Shown here piece after piece: positions 21,471 through 34,200 of a DNA stretch of 60,000 nucleotides. The notes under the pieces are model-generated. The model was not told the DNA's origin. It saw only the letters and a program-made list of their open reading frames with translations, and did no database searches. Origin of the DNA: Cryptomeria japonica (lineage: Eukaryota; Streptophyta; Pinopsida; Cupressales; Cupressaceae); NCBI RefSeq assembly GCF_030272615.1, contig NC_081411.1:834510136-834570135 (forward strand), read 5' to 3'. The position numbers and the translations under genes were made by a program. The stretch's first letter is position 1. Each line of letters starts with the position of its first letter.

Positions 21471-24310
21471 ATGGCCTTCGTTCATAGATTCGACCGCGTT
21501 CGGCGATTCCAGAGGCCAGCAGAGGCAGGAGAGCCGGTAAGTACCACCAAACCTCCTTGTGCTTTCACGCATTTCAATTTTTGTCATTAATGCTCAATAG
21601 GTAGCAATAAATGCGCTAGGAATAGGGTATTTAAAAAATGCAAAAACGTAGAACCGTGTCTGTGTCAGTGCCAGGCGCGTCTGTGTCCAACAGGCGCGTC
21701 TGTGTCGGGTCCAGGCGCGTCTATGCCTGGGACCGCGTTTGTGATAAAGGCAGACGCGTTTGTGAATTTTAGATGCGTCTGTGCCCTTTAGGGGCGTTTA
21801 TGTTCCCTAGCCGCGTTTGTGAATGACATAGACATGTGTGTGTTCAGAAAGCGCGTCTGTGTTGCAGAAGCGCGTTTGTGCAGTCTATGAGCGCGTTTAT
21901 GAGTTTAAAGTGCGTTTGTGTGTCAAAAATGCATGGTTTTGGTCTTCGAGGTCAAATCGGCAATTCTGTGATGAACATACGCTGTCGATTGGATAAGCTA
22001 CTGAGAGGATACACTCAAGCAGGTCCTCTAGAAAGACTAGGATAGGTCAAGGCACTTTGTGATGAACAGGGAGCACCAAGATAGGCAGCACCTTGTGATA
22101 AACAGGGAGTGCAAATGTGAGTAACACTTTGTGATGAACAGGGAATGTCACACACGTAGTACTTTGTGATGAACAGGGAGCACTACTAGGATAGATAGCA
22201 ACACTTTGTGATGAACAGTGAGTGTCACTAGGATAGATAACCATATGCATTTAGATAGCAAGTAGCATTTTGTGATAAACAGTGAATGCCACGATAACTG
22301 ACATGATTGATTGTTTGACTGCAGGAGTATCTGCCTATACTGGAGTCACGGGAGAGATTCCCGTCGACACAGAGATTGCGACCAGAGTTGTCGATTCAGG
22401 ACAGGATTGCTATTGAGGAGATGGGCCTTAGACATGTGCTATATGTGCCTGAGTTTCGGGCAAACATGGGTTTGCTGACTGCGCTGGCGGAGAGATGGCA
22501 CTCCAAGACTTGCATGTTTCACTTGCCTATGGGGGAGATGACAGTGACGCTCGAGGATGTATACAGGATATTGCATATACCGATTGATGGAGAGCTGATT
22601 CCATATGATCATGATGGAGACAGAGAGGCGCTGAGATGGGTATTCCAGGATCCCGGGTTGGAGATGAGAGCAGGGCACGTGGCATGGGATACCATGACCG
22701 CGACAGGTTTAGCTTTGCCAGCTGTTATTGGAGGAGCCATCAGTGGTTTCTTGTGTCCTGACAGGGCTACACGAGGGTTGGCAGTGGGCTGGGGAGGAGC
22801 ACTGGAGACACTAGTGACTGAGCACACCAGATATGCCTGGGGTCCATGTGTCCTGGTGCATTTGTACTATGAGCTGCATCAGTTTGTCTATCACGGATCC
22901 GTAGGACTGGGCTGCGGAGTGACGCTGTTACAGGTGTGGGCATATGAGCACCTTCCTATCACATGGCCGATTCATTTCAGGGGCAGAGGACATGGACGGA
23001 GTTTTGTACATTTGTATGATATGATTACGTCACAGCCTCGGATTGGCCGGCTAGAGCACTGGAGGCGTGTTATAGATGATATTGACACAGTCATCTGGAG
23101 GTCGTACCTGGGGTGCGAGGAGTGGGAGGATGACGCCGTGGAGCTGCCATATACATTTAGGAGCAGATACCTAATTGGGCAGACGCCCTATATTTTAGAG
23201 AGACAGCTGGTTGACAAGGTAGGCAGACAGTTCGGCCAGATTCAGAGGATGCCACGAGGCTCGGGCATGTATGCCCGTACAGTCAGGGATCAGGCACAGT
23301 TCGGACCGCTGTTATCGTATGATCAGGCCATGACACAGATGATAGAGATGATGCCACTACCCTGGGATATGTGGCCAGAGGTGGAGGATGCAGGGATGGA
23401 CGCAGAGTACTCTACATATTGGGTAGAGCATCCGTTTCCACGGTTGACAGATCCAGGAGAGCTGCTGGAGGGAGAGGTTGGAGGGGATGATGATGATGAT
23501 GGAGGAGGAGATGGAGGTAGGGGCCGACAGAGGCGGAGGGGAGTAGTGGGGGAGAGACAGGTGGCACCTCGGAGAGAGGGAGGACAAGAGGGAGCAGCCC
23601 AGGTGGTGAGGGGTCGAGGTGGATTGCCCCTACAGGTACCAGTAGCACAGGGTCCTAGAGCACAGGGACCTAGACAGGGACAGGTGCAGGGACAGGCACA
23701 GGTATAGAGACAGGTGTAGGTTCCCAGGCATGGTCAGAGACAGGTACCTATTCAGGCACTGAGACAGGTACAGGGGGAGGTACAGGAGCAGGCACCTGCA
23801 GAGGAGGAGCCACAGGCAGAGGCTGAGGGTGGAGATCCTGAAGAGGATGAGCTGCTAGAGCTGAGAGAGATCTGCCAGGGCCAGGCAGACGAGATCCAGG
23901 AGTTAGAGTGGGAGAGGGATCGCCTCAGGATCAGGCTCCGAGATACAGAGCGAGAGAGGGATCAGGCCATCCAGCGATATACTGAGGTCGAGACAACTCT
24001 GAGGGCAGGGAGGTAGGCGGCAGAGGACGTAGGGGCAGGCTACGCATATGTGTTGCGAGCCAGAGAGGAGATAGGTTATTGGAGGGACTTGTACTATGGT
24101 GTCGTGCTAGCGGATCAGCGGGCGAGGAGCTTCCATAGACCATCGCGTACAGCGACGGCTATAGGAGGGAGTCGTAGGAGGCAGGCATCTAGTGGTGGGG
24201 TCATGGGTCCTCCACCACCACCAGACAGGCAGGGGGATCCTGGAGTGGGTCCATCTACAGCTCAGCATCTGTCGAGGCCAGGCGGCTCCGAGGGAGGGAG
24301 TTCATCATAG
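21471..24310 (+). CDS. Antisense plant-mobile-domain (PMD) gene inside Element 2, two exons
   Basis: Exon 1 (21471-21536, 22 codons, MAFVHRFDRVRRFQRP...) ends at a consensus donor GTAAGT. Exon 2 starts after TTTGACTGCAG at 22325, in phase 0, and runs to TAG at 24308-24310; the model totals about 683 residues. The core (residues ~40-360) has the plant mobile domain layout: DRIAIEEMGLRHVLYVPEFR, CMFHLPMGEMTVTLEDV, then WGGALE and PITWPIHFRGRG. An acidic/Arg-rich linker and a coiled coil (about 23850-24015) follow. The first 443 codons of exon 2 from 22376 are uninterrupted. Three in-frame TAGs (23705, 23717, 24014) sit in Gln-rich sequence. The strand is opposite to gag-pol. Cellular PMD proteins (MAIN/MAIL1) act in nuclear silencing and genome stability. 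The role here is unknown. Confidence 0.82.
21675..21920 (+). repeat. GCGTYTGTG motif array in the PMD intron
   Basis: About thirteen copies of the core GCG(T/C)(C/T)TGTG recur every 18-22 bases (for example at 21675, 21694, 21715, 21733, 21754, 21773), with unrelated filler between them. All copies point in the direction of PMD transcription. The same core occurs in the gag-pol leader of this element on the other strand. Confidence 0.9.
22050..22290 (+). repeat. Six-copy repeat CTTTGTGATGAACAGGGAG in the PMD intron
   Basis: Copies of CACTTTGTGATGAACAGGGA or close variants start near 22053, 22089, 22126, 22163, 22203 and 22268, spaced 36-65 bases. The filler shares AGCACTAGGATAGATAG. The array occupies the 3' half of the intron and ends about 35 bases before the splice acceptor. 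Confidence 0.9.
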
Positions 24311-26035
24311 CCATAGAGGGCTCCCCTTTGTATCAGTATATGTACCATTTTTGTATTGTAGACACCTACGGGTGATTTTGTAGCCATATGATTTTTTTGA
24401 CATCATTGTATCATGACACATTTTGATTATATATGAGATGAGTCACCATTTTTGCGGCAGCTATATGCATGTGTACCTTATGTGATGAGATATTCTTATG
24501 TGATATATGTCTTATGATATGGATGCTTATATGATGCAATGCAATGTATTTTTGTTCTTTTTAGGTTGTATATGTGATGCATGATGCAAATGTGAATGTA
24601 TGTAATGCAAATGAATATGATAATGCAAATGATTATTTACATAATGAAAATGTGAGATGTGCTAACATGTGTTGTATGCAGGATGTGATGCAATTGTGAT
24701 ATCTATATGTATGTATGAAATGCTTATATGTGGTGATGTAGGTGTAACTATATGAAATGCAAATGTTTTTGGTGTGTCATTATACTCAGTCATGTGATAG
24801 CGGGCTACGCGGACTCGAGAAGGACAATGGAAGTCAATCAAAAAAGGGGGATGGAAGACAGAAGATATGAATGTGAAAGAGCTTCTTGTGCGTTATCATC
24901 ATTGAGCTTTATTATGGCAGAATAGGTTATGACAATCGAGGCATTTGTTCGGCCCAGAAAGTCATTGTACCTGTTTGCATGGAGATAAGACAGTCACAAA
25001 CAAGGAATGCCCCAGTTCATACTAGACTCACAGTGTCCTCATATCCTTGGACAAGTCATAGCATTACTAAAAGACAATCCACAGACAACAAATGCAAATA
25101 GGTGATGATACCCCATCCTCGCCTTTCTAGTCAAAGACATCCTGGAGATAGAATCTCTAGTCAAAGACATCCTGGAAAAGCTAAAAGACATGTCACCAAA
25201 AAGATAAAATCAAAAGAAAACCAAGACTCGACACCAACATCCACTGTAGTCCTCAAGTTTAGTGTCTCTTGTCACTTGTTTAAGTCTTATTCGATTGTGG
25301 TCACAATGTTCACTTTCACAAAAAGGATAGATAGCACTGAACCATATGTTGTCTGAGTCTGTTGAAAGATTTGATTTTGTTGAAGCTCATTGTTGCTGCT
25401 GTGTCTCATTTGAAACTGACTGAATCCATGAAACTGATACTTTATTGTGGAGAAGATGGAACTTTATTGTGGACTGGCGATGCAGATGTTGCTTTATTGT
25501 GTATTGTGCGCGGATAGACTTGAAGGAAGCTGGAAGAAACTGTACTCCTCGAAACATGTGATGTTCTTAGTTCCACACCCATTACTAGACGTAGGATTTG
25601 CCTTAGCCACAGATAGGATCTGATTTATTATGGATGGAAAGGGAGTGAAAAGGGAGGGTTATGGATGGCTAACCAATCTTAGGCAGATCAATAACAAGCC
25701 ATGATGGGAATAGGTAAGTTTATTGTGAGTGAATAGGTTGTGAGTGTGTGCAAAGTGAAAGATGAAAGAGAATCGTGAAAGAGGGAGGAGCAAAGTCTCT
25801 ACGCATGGCGTTGGTGACCCAGTTTTCACCATGGTACTTGCCCGGGGCGCCATCGAAGTGGTTTTCACCGTTGGACGAAATTATTTCTCTTTACTTTTTT
25901 TGATTTTTCAATTTTTTTGTGTCACAAGGCGCCTGTTTGCCAGGTTTTCACCAAGTAACGATTTTTTTGTTTTATAATTTTTTTGTATTTTTGAATTTTT
26001 TGATTTTTTTGTATTTTGAATTAGGATACTCTAAA
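24311..26035. other. Convergent spacer between the PMD gene and integrase
   Basis: No coding sequence is convincing. The stretch contains a GATGCAAATG-rich segment (about 24530-24770), a short direct repeat TAGTCAAAGACATCCTGGA (about 25128 and 25155), three copies of CTTTATTGTG (25439-25500) and T-rich runs at 25885-26020. The PMD and gag-pol transcripts would end in or near this region. Confidence 0.55.
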
Positions 26036-27751
26036 AAGCTATGTGTAGAACCTACGAAGGTGCATGTTGTTGATAGGGTCCTCCAAAGATTCACCTTCTG
26101 TAGTTGAGAGCTGATATGCCCCAGATCCATATACCGCTGTGATGATGTAAGGACCAAGCCAGTTTGGTTCGAACTTGCCCTTCTTATCTCTATCTTGCTG
26201 ATTCTTGGGGTTCTCTCTGAGGACTAAGTCACCTACCTCAAATGTGCGAGGCTTGACTTTGTGATTGTAGCTACGACTCATTCTTTGTTGGTAAGCCTTG
26301 AGATGATTAAAATTAGTGTGTCTTCGTTCCTCCAGCAATTCTAGTTCTTGTAAGCGAGAGACCCTATAATCTTCATCGTTGATTATGTTTCTCAAGGAGA
26401 CCCGTAAAGAAGGTAACTCGACCTCAATAGGCAAGATGGCTTTAGCGCCGTAGACAAGTGAGTAGGGTGTAGCTCCTGTAGGTGTGCGGACACTTGCACG
26501 GTAGGCCCAAAGTGCAGGATTAAGTTGGATATGCCAGTTACGGCCAGCGTCGTCGACTGTCTTTTTGAGGATTTTAAGAATTGTTTTGTTAGACGCCTCA
26601 GCTTGGCCATTACCTTGGGGGTAATATGGTGTGGAGAAATGATGAGAGATATGGAAGCGGTCACAGAGTTCACAAACATCCTGATTTTTGAAGGGACGCC
26701 CGTTATCAGTAATAATGGAAGTAGGAATCCCGTATCGGCAAATGTAGTTCAAGATGAAGGTAGCGATTTGTTTCCCAGTAACTTGTGTGAGAGGCACAGC
26801 TTCAATCCACTTTGTGAAATACTCTGTGGCTGTGATAACGAATTTATGACCATTGGAAGAAGGAGGGTGAATCTTGCCTATGAGATCGAGTCCCCACTGA
26901 CAAAAGGGCCAAGGAGATGCAAGTGGTTGTAGTTCTTGTGCTGGTGTATGTATGAGGTCTCCATGAATTTGACACTGCTTACATTTCTTGACAAACTGAT
27001 ATGAGTCTTTTTCCATAGTAGGCTAGTAGTATCTAGTCCTGATGAGTTTCTTGGCCAAGGTAGGACCACTAGTATGCGGACCACATATCCCTTCATGCAC
27101 TTCTCGTAACGCAATCTGAGCTTCGTCACTCTCTAAACATCTAAGAAGGGTGCCATCTAGACCTCGTCGGTATAGGATATCAGCTAAAATGACGTATCGA
27201 GAGGATTGGCGAATGAAAGTACGGTGTTGATTGTTCGATAGATTGGGAGGTAAGATATTGTCTCTAAGGTATGTGAATATGGAACCATATAACTGGGATT
27301 CAGGACCAACAACGCATATCATTTTAGTAAGAGTGATCTCATATGAGGGAATCAACAGGTTGTCTACTAGGAATTCATAGCAGGTCTCATTTTGTGGTAG
27401 ATCAATGAGCGAAGCAATTGTAGCCATGGCATCTGCAGCACGATTTTGTTCTCTTGGTATCTGCTCAAATTCTATCTTTGTGAAGTGTTGTTTCAGATCA
27501 TCTACCAGTTGTTTGTAAGGCATTAGTTTTTCATCTTTTGTTTGGTAATCATCAGTTGCTTGACGGATAACAAGTTGAGAATCCCCAAAAACACAAAGTT
27601 CCTAGATCTTCCACTGAACTGCAATTCTTAATCCAGTTGTTAATGCCTCATATTCCGCTATATTGTTGGTGCAAGGAAATGATAAGCGGTATGATTTTGG
27701 TATAGAATCGCCTTGAGGAGTTATAAAGAGTATACCCGCTCCTGCCCCGTG
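26036..27751 (-). pseudogene. Element 2 second RNase H and integrase
   Basis: The segment opens with the second, archaeal-type RNase H: WQLYFDGSYT just before the boundary, then AEYEALTTGLRIA and FGDSQLVIRQ. This is a hallmark of Tat elements. Integrase follows with CKQCQIHGD, the catalytic core (WGLDLIGKIHPP, then IITDNGRPFKN and YYPQGNGQAEASNKT) and C-terminal WLGPYIITAVYG, ending HLRRFYT. Premature stops are TAG at 27749-27751, TAG near 27604 and TAG near 27022, the last at a position where Trp is expected (before PTMEKDSY). All lie in the same frame as the rest of gag-pol with no frameshift. Confidence 0.93.
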
Positions 27752-29099
27752 CTATGTATATGAGCCGTCAAAATATAATTGCCATGGCTTTGCAGGTGAT
27801 ATTGTTAGAATGGACTCATATGGAAATTCTGACTGTAGAGGAACATCATCTATCATGGGAGCATCTGCTAATTGATCTGTAATTGCTTGTCCTTTTATTG
27901 CTTTTCTATCTACATACTCGATGTCGAATTCACTCAAAATCATTACCCACTTGGCCAGCCGTCCAGTAAGTGTAGCTTTGTTGAGAAGATATTTTAGTGG
28001 ATCAATTCTGGCAATCAACTTAGTCTTGTGAGTGAGCATATAATGTCGTAATTTCTGTGAAGCAAAGACCACAGCGAGACATGCACGCTCGATTGGTGTG
28101 TAATTTAACTCATATCCCACCAATGTGCGACTGATATAGTATACTGCTTTTTCCTTGCCGTCAGGTATTTGCTGTGCTAGGAGTGCCCCCAGTGCCGTTG
28201 GAGTAGCTGATATGTAAAGTAGCAACGGTTGATCTGGAATTGGTGGCATTAAAACTGGTGGGTTCAAAAGATAGTCTTTGAGCACCTGAAAAGCCTGTTG
28301 ACAGTTCTCATCCCATTTGAACTTGATGTTTTTGTGTAGCAGGTGCTGGAAAGGATTACACTTATCTGCAAGTTGTGCTATGAATCTTCGTATGGATTGG
28401 AGTCTCCCTTGTAAAGATCGAAGTTGACTGATATTCTTGGGTGGTGGCATGTCCAAGATAGCCTTGACCTTTGCTGGATCGGCTTCTATTCCTCTTTTAG
28501 ACACAATGAATCCTAGGAGCTTCCCGGAGGTTACTCCAAAGACACATTTCTTTGGATTTAGTCTTACCTTGTATTTTTCCAGCCGATCAAAGACAACTGT
28601 AAGTATGTCCAAGTGTGTATCTTTGTCTATTGATTTTCCCAAAAGATCGTCAACATAATCTTCTACGGTTATGTGCATGAGATCATGAAAGATAGTAGTC
28701 ATTGCTCTTTGATAAGTAGCGCCTGCATTTTTCAGCCCAAAGGGCATGACATTCCAACAGAAGGTTCCCCATGGACAAGTGAATGATGTTTTATGTTGAT
28801 CTTCAGGTGCAATCCTGATTTGATTATATCCAGAAAATCCGTCCATTAAACATAACATTTCATGACCTGCTGTGAGATCAACGATCAAGTCAATGTTTGG
28901 TAATGGGAAATCGTCCTTTGGACAAGCCTTGTTGATATCTCTGAAGTCTGTACATATTCGGATACTGCGATCTGGTTTGCTGACAGGTACTAAATTCGAG
29001 ATCCATTCGGGATAATCAATTGGTCATATGAATCCTACATCCAATAATTTCTCCAGCTCTGCTTTGACGAGTAATGCCACTTGTGGGTTCATTTTCCTC
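27752..29099 (-). pseudogene. Element 2 reverse transcriptase and first RNase H
   Basis: The reverse transcriptase reads SIRICTDFRDINKACPKDDF, MDGFSGYNQIRIAPEDQHKT, MPFGLKNAGATYQRAM and the catalytic box as VEDYVDDLLGKS. RNase H follows with LLLYISATPTALGALLAQQ and SRTLVGYELNYTPIERACLA. An in-frame TGA near 29030 replaces a likely Arg (before PIDYPEW), and a TAA at about 29103 replaces a likely Gln. There is no frameshift. The enzyme copies the genomic RNA inside the particle. Confidence 0.94.
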
Positions 29100-32000
29100 A
29101 ATTTTTATTTTACTGGCTTTGCCCCCGGTTTGACTGTCAAATGATGCATTACCAAATCCGGATCTAGTCCAGGCATATTAGCGTATGACCATGCAAAGTT
29201 GATTTGTCGTTCCTTGAAGAAGCTTATGAATTTTGCCCTTTCCGACTCTGTCAATGATTGAGCCAAGAATATGTTGTGTGGAACCTCTTCTGTACCAATG
29301 TTTGTCTTTATAGTCTCCTCTACCAACATGGATGATTTTTCCTCATATGACGCTGGGAGAATGTCGAGCCTTCCATCTTCGGGTGCCTCAGAGAGGTTTT
29401 CGCCCTCAGATACGTCCTTTCTTTTTACTTTTTTAGAATCAGAGAGCGCCACAGTGTGGTTTTCGCCATAAGACCCTTGTTTTGTTTTTATTTTCACATT
29501 TTTGCGACTGGAAGGTCCGACACCCTCACCAAAGTATGCCACATTGTTGAGCTCTATGGTGTATCCTGCCTTATGGTCCCCAGGGGGAAGATCATCTCGA
29601 ATGCCAAGATAGTCAACAATAGCTTCGTCATTTTGAAATGTATCAAATTGTGCTGGTCCTTCATGATCCCAGTCAATGAGTTGGGGGTGAACAAGGGGAA
29701 GTTCTTTAGTGTTTTCAGAGTTTGTAGGGCTAATAGTGAAGATGTGGTTATATTCAGGTATGTCAAGGCAATCGTCGAGGTCATCGATGGCACTCTCCTC
29801 ATCAGTTTCGATCGTGAGTGAATCCAAATTGTCATCACTAGTAGAGCCTTCTGGGACAGGTGTCCTCATCCTATGTGATTTTGACCTAAGACCTTGAAAC
29901 GAAGACTGTGCGGGATCCTTATGGTTTGGTTCTTGACCAACTCTGAATTTTTTATAAAATTCCTCCTCCTCTGTAGGTTCATTTGGCTCTCTGAATGTCT
30001 CGGTGAGTTCATAGTCACTGGAGGATTTGTCTGAACCCCATTCCCATTCATTTGAATCTGTAGAATAATAATCCTTTTGTTGAACTTCAACGACTTTGAT
30101 TTGTGAGGTTCTTTCTGTTCTTTTATTGTGAATCTTGGAATTCAGAAAACCCAGTCCCTTTGAGCGTTCCCTTCTTGTAGTTAGCTCAGGTTGTAAGGGC
30201 TCCATGACACCTTCTTTGCATAACCCGAGAGGGCTTTTTCCATCATACCCGAATCTTTGCAGAATTTTGAAGCCTTTGCCATAGTTCTCACAGGGTATAA
30301 TAATTTGATCTTGTGTGTCCTCTTCAATGTCTTTATAGAGCATTTTATATAAATTTTCTTCTTCTAGTTCGCCCCATCTTTGAAAGGTAGTAGGATCCCA
30401 TTTGAGTATCATGATGGATATTTGCTTGTTAGGATGTGGCCTCCCATATTCTTTTGGAGAGCTCATGACTTGCCGTAAAAACATGGTCTGATTCAAAGTG
30501 TATTCTCCCATGCCTTTATCTTGAAACTTGCCTCTAAGTTCACCTTGTTTGGATGTCAAGGGTTTTAATGACTCAGGGTCAATGTATGCCGAAGAAGGAG
30601 TAGCCTCACGGTTACTGGGAATGATAGTCTCAGTATGTGATCTCAAGTTATTGCAATATATGAATGGATTTGGATCACCATTGACTGTTACCTCGACTCC
30701 ATTATGAGGAAACTTAATGCATTGATGATATGTTGATGGGACTGCCCTCATTTCATGAATCCAAGGATGTCCTAGCAATATGTTGTATGTGAGATCTAGA
30801 TCTAGGACTTGACAAACCACATCCTTTGTGACTGGCCCTATTCTTAGCGGTAAGGTAATTGTGCCCTTGGATGAATGCTCTTCATCATCATAAGCCTTGA
30901 TGGTGATTTGCTTTGTAGAATTCACAGCTTTGTCAGAATATCCCAATTGTCTGATGGTGCTCAATGTACAAATATTTAGACCTGCTCCTCCATCTATCAG
31001 GACTCGCTTTATTCGATGTTTATGTATGAAAGCTTCAACGTGTAAAGGTGCATTATGTGGCTGACTCATGGAGGCATCATCGGCTTCTGTGAATGTGAGG
31101 GAGTGTGGAACAGATAGGTATCCCACCATGGCTTGAAACTGGTCCACGTTCAGATCAGTAGGGATAGCAGTGTCTCTCAAGATTTTGTCAAGGATGGCTT
31201 TATGTGCAGGGGATATACGTAAGAGCTCAAGAATGGAGATGAGCGCGGGTGTCTTCCCTAATTGTTCTACAAGGTCGTACTCAGGCTTGATTGATGAAGG
31301 AGCCGTATTCTTAGTGGAGGCACCTGGCAATGTAATTTTACCTCGACGGGTTGTAACATGACATTCAGAGGTAGGTTCAGACGAAGATCCAACACCCCTT
31401 AGGAAAATCCTAGGTCGCTGAGGAGGATTCTCAGGATTTTTGTTTTTGATAGTAATAGTAGAAATATGATTGTCCATCGAGATGTGATTGATAGTAGAAT
31501 CATAATTGTAAGGTGCTCTAGTGTAATTGGCTTGATCATCTGTGACTTTGCCTTTTCCTTTGTCATGTTTTGGGAATGGTTCCTTAAACATCTCATGCTC
31601 TTGATTAGATGAATGTCCCTTAATCTCAATGTCGCCTCTATCAATGAGATCTTGCACAATGTTTTTCAATCGATGGCAATTACTTGTCTTATGACCCTTG
31701 CTCTTATGAAATTCACAAAACTCATCATCATTCCACCAATTTGGTTTGACCTTTGGTTCATATGGAGGAAAATCTGGGACTATGATCACTTTGTTTGCCA
31801 CAAGCTTTTTGAATACTGATTCAAGTGGTTCTCCCAATGGAGTGTACTTCCTTCGTGGTCTAGAAGTTGTTTGAGTGTTCACTTGATTGTTGGTAGAACT
31901 TGATCCAGAAAAGACGAACTTGGGTCTCATTGTATTGGCATCAACGACACCATCATTAGCTGTGTTCTTGTTCTTGTTCCAAAATTTTGGTTTGTCCTTT

Positions 32001-33556
32001 CCTTTAAAGTCTTCTTTGTTTTCTTTGAATAGCTTAATAACTCCTTGTTCAATCAAGACCTTTTCTGTTGCTAGGCCCTTTTCAATAACATCCTTGAATG
32101 TAGACAAACAAGCTTTTCTGAGATCATAGCCAATAGCCTTATTAACATTTTGAGTGAACATTTCTACCATTTGTTTCTGCGGGATTTCGCAAGAGCATCT
32201 GCTAGCTAAATTTCTCCATCTTTGTAAAAATGTTGCGAAAGATTCTCCTTCCTTTTGTTTAGTATTGCACAAGGTAGTAACTAAGACATCTGTTTCTATG
32301 TTGTAAGAGAAATGCTAAATGAATGCCTCTGCTAAGTCGCCCCATGACTTAATACCAGGAGGTAATTGAGAAAACCATTCCATAGCTTGATCGCCTAAGC
32401 TCTGTGGGAACAACCTCATCAAGTATGTTTCTTCTGCCGCTACCTCAATGCAAGCTATGAACAATTGTCTTATATGTGCCTTGGGGTCTCCTCTCCCTCT
32501 ATATTTATCAAATTTTGGCGTCACAAAGTGTGCAGGAAATGGAGGCATTGGAATGCTCTTATCAAAGAGATAAGGACATATATCTCTCATAGTGTATGTA
32601 GGTTTTGATGTACTCATGTCCTCCATCTTCTTTTGTAGATCTCTAATTTGTTGCTCCAAATTATTCTTGGGAGGAGATTGATTTCTTGTAGCATACCCCA
32701 TGTTTGAAACACCCATTTGAGGAGGAGCTTGTTGCATGTATGGATGATACTGATCATAGACATGTCCATATGGAGGTCTATATTGTTGCGGCACATATGG
32801 GGCACTTGGCATAACTTCTTGTTGAGGGACCCCATATCTATTTTGTGCATATATACCACATTCAATAGGCATTTCATTTTCCATTGTGTTGCCCCCAATT
32901 TTGACATGAGGTCTCCTTGTGTCAAAATTTTGGGGATGCCTTTGAGTATCTACTTGTTTTGATTGATCCATACCTTGAGCATGTGATTGAGCATATCTGT
33001 CTGCATAAGGCTTCCATGATGGTCTTCGAAGGTAAGTATCATATGTTTGAGCTTGTGTATGTGGGATCTCTGGTTTTTGAAGCAAAACTGATGGTGACTC
33101 AGGCATCATATTCGGTCCTCTATTTCCTCCACTATTTGGTCTCCTTTGATCCATGTTGGTTTGAGTTTGTTGTGAGGGTCGACTTTCCATTAGTCGAGAT
33201 AAGTCAAAGTCATGCGGTATTTTAGCTCCACTTTGTGCCATCATGTGTAAAAAGTATTGACGATCTCTCCTCATTATCTCTTCAACCAATCTATTGAAAT
33301 GAGGATTCATTATGGATTCTTCTATGTCTGCTGATAGTATTGAAGAGTTGTCCACATTGTCATTGTGCGTAGCATTGTTGTTTATAGTATTTGCGCTTTC
33401 CACATTTGGATTGTTTCTATAAACATTCATGTTTGGTAATGTAGTGTGCTTAGGATTGTAGAATAGATCATTGTCATACTCATAAGAACTCATGTTTACG
33501 GATTCTTGAGCTTCTTTAGCTATTCTCCTAGATTTTTGAAGGCGTGTTTCAACCAT
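29100..33556 (-). pseudogene. Element 2 Gag, protease and G-patch-like region
   Basis: The frame starts MVETRLQKSRRIAKEAQE at 33556. The Gag domain includes KFDKYRGRGDPKAHIRQLF, MEWFSQLPPGIKSW and FATFLQRWRNLASRC. A Cys/His knuckle appears as CEFHKSKGHKTSNC. The protease site reads VLIDGGAGLNICTLS. A G-patch-like stretch follows (GKGFKILQRFGYDGKSPLG, then RSKGLGFLNSK), then a long acidic linker. One TAG at about 32312-32314, where Gln is expected (FI*HFSYN), separates 413 codons from the following 1055-codon open stretch. These are the longest open frames in the window. Confidence 0.93.
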
Positions 33557-34048
33557 GAACTAGATATTTGACCAAGCTGTGAGAGACTGGATGAAAAATG
33601 GAAAAAGTATGGAAGACCAAGAGTTGTATGGAGTGTAAATGAATCTGAGGTGTACTTGCAATGTCCAAAGTGTAAGACCAAGTATGTAAGTAGTAGAGTA
33701 GGTGTGACTTCCAAAGAGAGGATCGTTTCTCTTGATGAGGTAAGCTGACCTTGACTCTAAGTAAGACCAAATGAGACCCAAAGGTAAGAAACCTTGATGA
33801 GGGACCACTTAGCAAAGTGTAGTAGTATGTAGTGTGTTGAAAGAGTATGATGAGGGAAAGCAAGTGACCTTTTTGACTCAAGTTTTGACAAGTGTGAATG
33901 TAAAATGAGATGTGAAGCAATGATGGACTATATGAAACCTTAGAACAGGCTGAATGCTAGATGAAACCTAAAGAGACAACCTAGGAAGCTCAAGTATGCC
34001 GAAACTGATTTCCTTTGTTTGCTGGACTATTAAAGTTTTCAATTCCTG

Positions 34049-34200
34049 ACACAGATGCCTCTGTATACTTCACAGACGCGATTCCCAGACACAGACGCTT
34101 CTCTGTTTGACGCAGACGCGGATAAAAACACAGACGCTATTCTACCCTTCACAGATGCGATTATATGACACAGACGCGGTTAAAACAGACACAGATGCGT
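34049..34200 (-). repeat. GCGTCTGTG array, inner leader copy
   Basis: Eight copies of CACAGACGCG or CACAGATGCG (plus strand) occur every 18-21 bases, starting at about 34050, 34071, 34090, 34111, 34130, 34149, 34169 and 34190. Confidence 0.9.

Noticed and set aside
25762-26107. Phe-rich plus-strand frames near the Element 2 integrase end
   Set aside because: They are products of T-rich runs and lie antisense to or next to the integrase C-terminus.
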